Below are positions 12,975 to 16,079 of a stretch of DNA of 16,079 nt, one piece after another. The stretch is taken from the NCBI GenBank assembly GCA_017647065.1, contig JAGCLI010000086.1:1-16079 (forward strand), given 5' to 3'. Source of the stretch: Bacteroidales bacterium (GTDB lineage Bacteria; Bacteroidota; Bacteroidia; Bacteroidales; P3). Below the pieces are notes generated by a model that made no database searches, had not been told where the DNA came from, and saw only the letters and a program-made list of their open reading frames with translations. Every line of letters begins with the position of its first letter. Position 1 is the stretch's first letter. The position numbers were made by a program, and so were the translations under genes.

Positions 12975-14837
12975 ATGAATGCGGTACTAAAATTAAATAG
13001 TAACAAATGTGTTGCGTGCTATGGTTGCGTTAGGGCATGTCCTGTAAAGGCTATTCAAGTTAAAGATAACGATCACAAACCTCATATAGTAGAAGAAAAT
13101 TGTATTGCTTGCGGAAATTGTTTGGAGGCTTGCTCCTATTCTGCAATTGAACTAATAAGCAATATAGAAATCGTTGAAGAAATTCTACATTCACAAGCAA
13201 AAGTTGCAGCAATATGCGATCCAAGCATAGCAGGCGAGTTTTCTGATGTAAGAGATTATAGGAAATTTGTCAGCATGATTAGAAAATTAGGTTTTGATTA
13301 TGTTTGCGAGGTGAGTTTTGGAGTAGATTTAGTCAGCAATAAGTTTGCTAATCTTTGCAATGGCTACAAAGGCAAAAGTTATATTAGTTCTCATTGCCCG
13401 GTTAATAATATGTATATAGAAAAGTATCAACCCGATTTAGTAAACAACCTATCCCCTATCGTACCTCCTGCAATTGCTTGTTGCTCTGTTGTAAAAAAAA
13501 TGTATGGTGAAGACATAAAAGTAGTAAACATAACACCCTGCTTAGGATTGAAAAAAGACAACAACAGATATGAAAAAGGAGCTAAATTAGATGCTTTTTT
13601 ATCTTTCCTTGAACTAAGAGAATTGTTTGAAAAATATAAAATAAAAGAAGAATCTGTTGAATTTTCAGAATTTGATGCACCACACGGTTACAAAGGTTCT
13701 TTATATCCTATTTCGGAAGGCTTTGTTGAGGCTTGCGGTCTTTCGTGTTCACCTTCCGACAATCACATTCTAAGCGTTGAGGGGAAAAAAGATGCAATAG
13801 ATGTATTGAAACAATTTGCAAAACACGGAAACGAATTTAACACTCACTTCAATATCTATTTTTGTAAAGGCTGTTTAATGGCTCATGGTTGCTCTAAGGG
13901 AGAGAAATTCCTAAGACACAACTTAGTTTTAAAATATGCCGACAAAAAAATCAACACCTTAGACAAAGAAGAATGGAATAAACATTTGAATCAATTTGAA
14001 AACATATCGGACTTAGTTGCTTTCTACAAGAATAACGACAAAACACTCCCTATTCCTAACGAAGAAAAAATTGAACAAGCCTTTGCAGAATTAGGAAAGC
14101 AATTTGCAGGAAGAAACATAGACTGTAAGGCGTGTGGATATGAGACTTGTCAAGATTTAGCAACAGCTATCGCACAAGGAATAGCCTCTGCCGATATGTG
14201 TTTTTCGTTTGCAAGAAAAGATTCAAGAATATCTAACGACAAACTAAAACTTGCAAAATCAGAACTAATAGACTTGCAAAATAAATACAACATTTTAGAA
14301 GAAAACTTAAACATTCAACTACTCAATAATCACGAATTAACTTCTTCTTTAAGTTCTTTGATTCATCATATCAATCCCGGAATTGCGATTGTGAACGCAG
14401 ATTTAAAAATAACCGATTCAAATAGTGGCTTTATCGATATTTTAGGAGAAGATGCAAAAGAAATTGATGAAATTATCCCAGGATTGATTGGAGCAAACGC
14501 CAAATCTTTACTTCCAGAAGAGATTTTCTTACAATTAGAATACGTCTTAAAAAACTCACAAGACATAATGAATAAAGATTTCGATTATAACGGAAGATTT
14601 ATCAATGTTTCAATATTCTCACTTGTAGAAAACAAATCAGCCTGCATAATATTCAGAAATCTTTACAATGAAGAAGAGCGTCCAGAAGAAATAATCCACA
14701 GAGTAAATGACGTAATAAAAGAAAATCTTCTTCAAGTCCAACAAATAGGCTTCATTCTCGGAGAAGGAGCTGCAAAAACCGAAAAAATGCTTAACTCAAT
14801 TATCAAAACCTATAAAGAACAAATAGGACAAAAGTAA
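12975..14837 (+). CDS. [FeFe]-hydrogenase-like PAS sensor protein
   Basis: This 620-residue protein has, in order: two ferredoxin-type [4Fe-4S] motifs (C12, C15, C18, C22; C43, C46, C49, C53); a domain like the catalytic part of [FeFe]-hydrogenases (about 75-345); a further four-cysteine Fe-S motif (C384, C387, C392, C409); a coiled-coil stretch (about 420-455); a PAS domain (about 460-562); and a C-terminal helix (VQQIGFILGEGAAKTE). The three H-cluster motifs are modified: SSHCP (138-142) where catalytic enzymes have TSCCP, TPC with KK (187-194), and CKGCLMAHGC (297-306) in place of the MACxxGGC type. The proton-relay cysteine is histidine here. This architecture fits a redox or H2 sensor rather than a working hydrogenase. 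Relatives are often next to a SpoIIE-type phosphatase, but none is present; a terminator follows directly. Confidence 0.85.
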   Translation: MNAVLKLNSNKCVACYGCVRACPVKAIQVKDNDHKPHIVEENCIACGNCLEACSYSAIELISNIEIVEEILHSQAKVAAICDPSIAGEFSDVRDYRKFVSMIRKLGFDYVCEVSFGVDLVSNKFANLCNGYKGKSYISSHCPVNNMYIEKYQPDLVNNLSPIVPPAIACCSVVKKMYGEDIKVVNITPCLGLKKDNNRYEKGAKLDAFLSFLELRELFEKYKIKEESVEFSEFDAPHGYKGSLYPISEGFVEACGLSCSPSDNHILSVEGKKDAIDVLKQFAKHGNEFNTHFNIYFCKGCLMAHGCSKGEKFLRHNLVLKYADKKINTLDKEEWNKHLNQFENISDLVAFYKNNDKTLPIPNEEKIEQAFAELGKQFAGRNIDCKACGYETCQDLATAIAQGIASADMCFSFARKDSRISNDKLKLAKSELIDLQNKYNILEENLNIQLLNNHELTSSLSSLIHHINPGIAIVNADLKITDSNSGFIDILGEDAKEIDEIIPGLIGANAKSLLPEEIFLQLEYVLKNSQDIMNKDFDYNGRFINVSIFSLVENKSACIIFRNLYNEEERPEEIIHRVNDVIKENLLQVQQIGFILGEGAAKTEKMLNSIIKTYKEQIGQK

Positions 14838-14853
14838 AGACTGATATGAACAA

Positions 14854-14899
14854 AAAAAAACGAGGGCGAAACTAATTAAGATTTCGCCCTCGTTTTTTT
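14854..14899. terminator. Strong bidirectional terminator
   Basis: CGAGGGCGAAA (14861-14871) pairs with TTTCGCCCTCG (14882-14892), loop 10 nt. A-tract and T-tract on either side (14854-14860, 14893-14899) extend the stem to 18 bp. It serves the hydrogenase-like gene and the convergent leucine-rich-repeat gene. Confidence 0.92.
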
Positions 14900-14902
14900 A
14901 TT

Positions 14903-16079
14903 TTATTGTTTAATCACTTTCTGCATTGAAGTCTTTTCTTCATTTGTTAGTCGCAAGTAATAAGCACCTGCTGGCAATGATTCAATATTTATTGTCTTTG
15001 CATTAGTGAAAGTAAGGATTGTTTTACCGCTTAGGTCGATTACTTCTATCTTTTCTATTGCTTGGCTGAAAGTAATTTCGCTTTTTGTAGGGTTAGGGAA
15101 GAAAGAAATACTTTCTGCTTCTGCTTCTAATAAAGAAGAATTAACGGTAAGAATAAGAGTAATTATACTATCGCAACCTTCTGTTGTTACAGATCGAATA
15201 TAAGTACCTGCTTCTGAAGCATTAAAACCATATTCGGTGTAGGTTTCTCCCGGATTTATTGATGCGTTTATTATAGTATTGTGAATTACTTCTGAGAATA
15301 TAGCAGTGAAAGCAGTGTCGCTTGAAAGAGAAACAAGTCTTGGGTTTTCTGTATTTCCGTCATTCCAACGTAAAAACTCATAGCAATCACTTGCAGTTGC
15401 AGTAAGCGTAGCAGTAGAGCAATCACTCTCAACAGCAACCGAGCCAAAAGCATTATCGTTTGCAGTTACCACAACCTCGTAACCATCTTCCGATATTCTA
15501 CCCATAAAGAACATATTCCAAAAAGAAGTCGGAGCAGAATAAGCCTCCAATGTACCACAAGGAACGGTTAATGTTGCAATATTAGGATAAGGGAAAACAG
15601 TATTGTCTGCAAGAGTCGGCGGAGTAGTTGCCAAGCAAGTAACGTTTTGCAAGAAAGAACAATTATTAAATACACCGCTTGCAATAGAAGTTACATTCTC
15701 TCCAAGAGTAAGATTTTGCAAAGGAAAAGGAGTTGTGGAATCTTCATCAATAATAAATAAATTAGAAGGAATAGAACTCATCTCAATAGTCATATAAGTT
15801 AAACTACTGCAATTATAGAACGCCCATTCTCCAATAGAGGTAACACTATTAGGAATAGTAATAGAAGTCAAACTACTGCAATTCCCGAACGCCAAATTTC
15901 CAATAGAAGTAACACTATTAGGGATATCAATAGATGTTAAACTACTGCAATAATAGAACGCACTATTTCCAATAGAAGTAACACTATTACCAATAGTAAT
16001 AGAAGTTAAATCATAGCAATTCCTGAACGCTTGTTCTCCAATAGAAGTAACACTATTAGGAATAGTAATAGAGGTTAAA
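14903..16079 (-). CDS. BspA-like leucine-rich-repeat protein with T9SS sorting domain, partial (N-terminus outside window)
   Basis: The minus-strand frame is open from the right edge to the stop at 14905-14903, so the true start is beyond 16079; the ATG at 15895 is internal to a repeat. The visible 391 residues begin with 23-residue LRR_5 (BspA-type) repeats such as LTSITIPNSVTSIGEWAFYNCSS, four regular and two or three degenerate. A linker (FPYPNIATLTVPCGTLEAYSAPTSFWN) follows. Next come a beta-rich repeat module (VVVTANDNAFGSVAVES to FLRWNDGNTENPR) and a module ending GTYIRSVTTEGCDSIITLILTV. The C-terminus (FFPNPTKSEITF, IEVIDLSGKTI, LPAGAYYLRL, QKVIKQ) is a type A T9SS sorting domain. The protein is therefore expected to be exported by T9SS and displayed or secreted. 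Such repeats often bind host or matrix components; the ligand is not known. Confidence 0.92.
   Translation of the reverse strand, partial: LTSITIPNSVTSIGEQAFRNCYDLTSITIGNSVTSIGNSAFYYCSSLTSIDIPNSVTSIGNLAFGNCSSLTSITIPNSVTSIGEWAFYNCSSLTYMTIEMSSIPSNLFIIDEDSTTPFPLQNLTLGENVTSIASGVFNNCSFLQNVTCLATTPPTLADNTVFPYPNIATLTVPCGTLEAYSAPTSFWNMFFMGRISEDGYEVVVTANDNAFGSVAVESDCSTATLTATASDCYEFLRWNDGNTENPRLVSLSSDTAFTAIFSEVIHNTIINASINPGETYTEYGFNASEAGTYIRSVTTEGCDSIITLILTVNSSLLEAEAESISFFPNPTKSEITFSQAIEKIEVIDLSGKTILTFTNAKTINIESLPAGAYYLRLTNEEKTSMQKVIKQ
15831..16079 (-). repeat. 69-bp coding repeats of the leucine-rich-repeat gene
   Basis: The phrase CCAATAGA(A/G)GTAACACTATT recurs at 15831, 15900, 15969 and 16038 on the plus strand, exactly 69 bp apart. 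Each unit encodes one 23-residue repeat. The near identity at DNA level suggests recent amplification or gene conversion. The array continues beyond the window. Confidence 0.9.

Noticed and set aside
15831..16079. 69-bp repeats as a CRISPR array or intergenic repeat
   Set aside because: The repeats are in frame throughout and encode standard 23-residue BspA-type LRR units.

Overview
The window looks like a chromosome segment from a low-GC anaerobe of the Bacteroidota, most likely Bacteroidales. Four things support this. At least six genes or transcripts carry the Bacteroidota promoter signature (a -7 box TAnnTTTG, often with TTG or TTTG about 19 nt upstream). A large surface protein ends in a type IX secretion (T9SS) sorting domain. 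The order ftsX - DUF3098 - uppP - truB is typical of the phylum. One protein is a PAS-containing relative of [FeFe]-hydrogenase. Most of the window is ordinary core genome; no tRNA, rRNA, IS element or CRISPR array was seen.

Layout. 1-2458 (minus): pyrE, then an SRPBCC/START-like protein, then a TPR plus PD40 beta-propeller envelope protein that runs off the left edge. 2466-3092 (plus): a Nudix hydrolase divergent from pyrE, with only 7 nt between the two start codons. 3093-3600: AT-rich non-coding DNA with several hairpins. 3582-5135 (plus): a small accessory island. It starts at a textbook promoter, continues into about 300 nt of strongly structured, apparently untranslated RNA, and then holds three small genes of unknown function (membrane-anchored protein, lipoprotein, soluble helical protein). 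Two of the genes are preceded by the same 28-nt element at exactly the same distance from the ATG, and the third by a shortened version. 5155-6441 (minus): aspartate kinase. 6551-9171 (plus): ftsX, DUF3098, uppP, truB as a tight operon for cell-wall and division functions plus tRNA modification. 9236-11134 (minus): dnaK. 11380-12324 (minus): EamA-type transporter. 12470-12850 (minus): small secreted protein. 12975-14837 (plus): hydrogenase-like PAS sensor. 14903-16079 (minus, runs off the right edge): BspA-like leucine-rich-repeat protein with a T9SS sorting domain, whose DNA has an exact 69-bp repeat period.

The part most worth a second look is the 3582-5135 island. Its RNA can form a rod of about 120 nt with a central bubble (6S-RNA-like in outline). 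The same segment can also form several mutually exclusive helices around a U7 tract (attenuator-like in outline). No promoter is visible between this RNA and the first small gene, so it may be a long regulatory leader rather than a free RNA. The choice between these cannot be made from sequence alone. Other points: the pyrE promoter lies inside the first codons of the Nudix gene, a terminator stands just before the SRPBCC gene, the hydrogenase-like protein has a histidine where catalytic enzymes have the proton-relay cysteine, and there is a sigma-54-like element upstream of dnaK.
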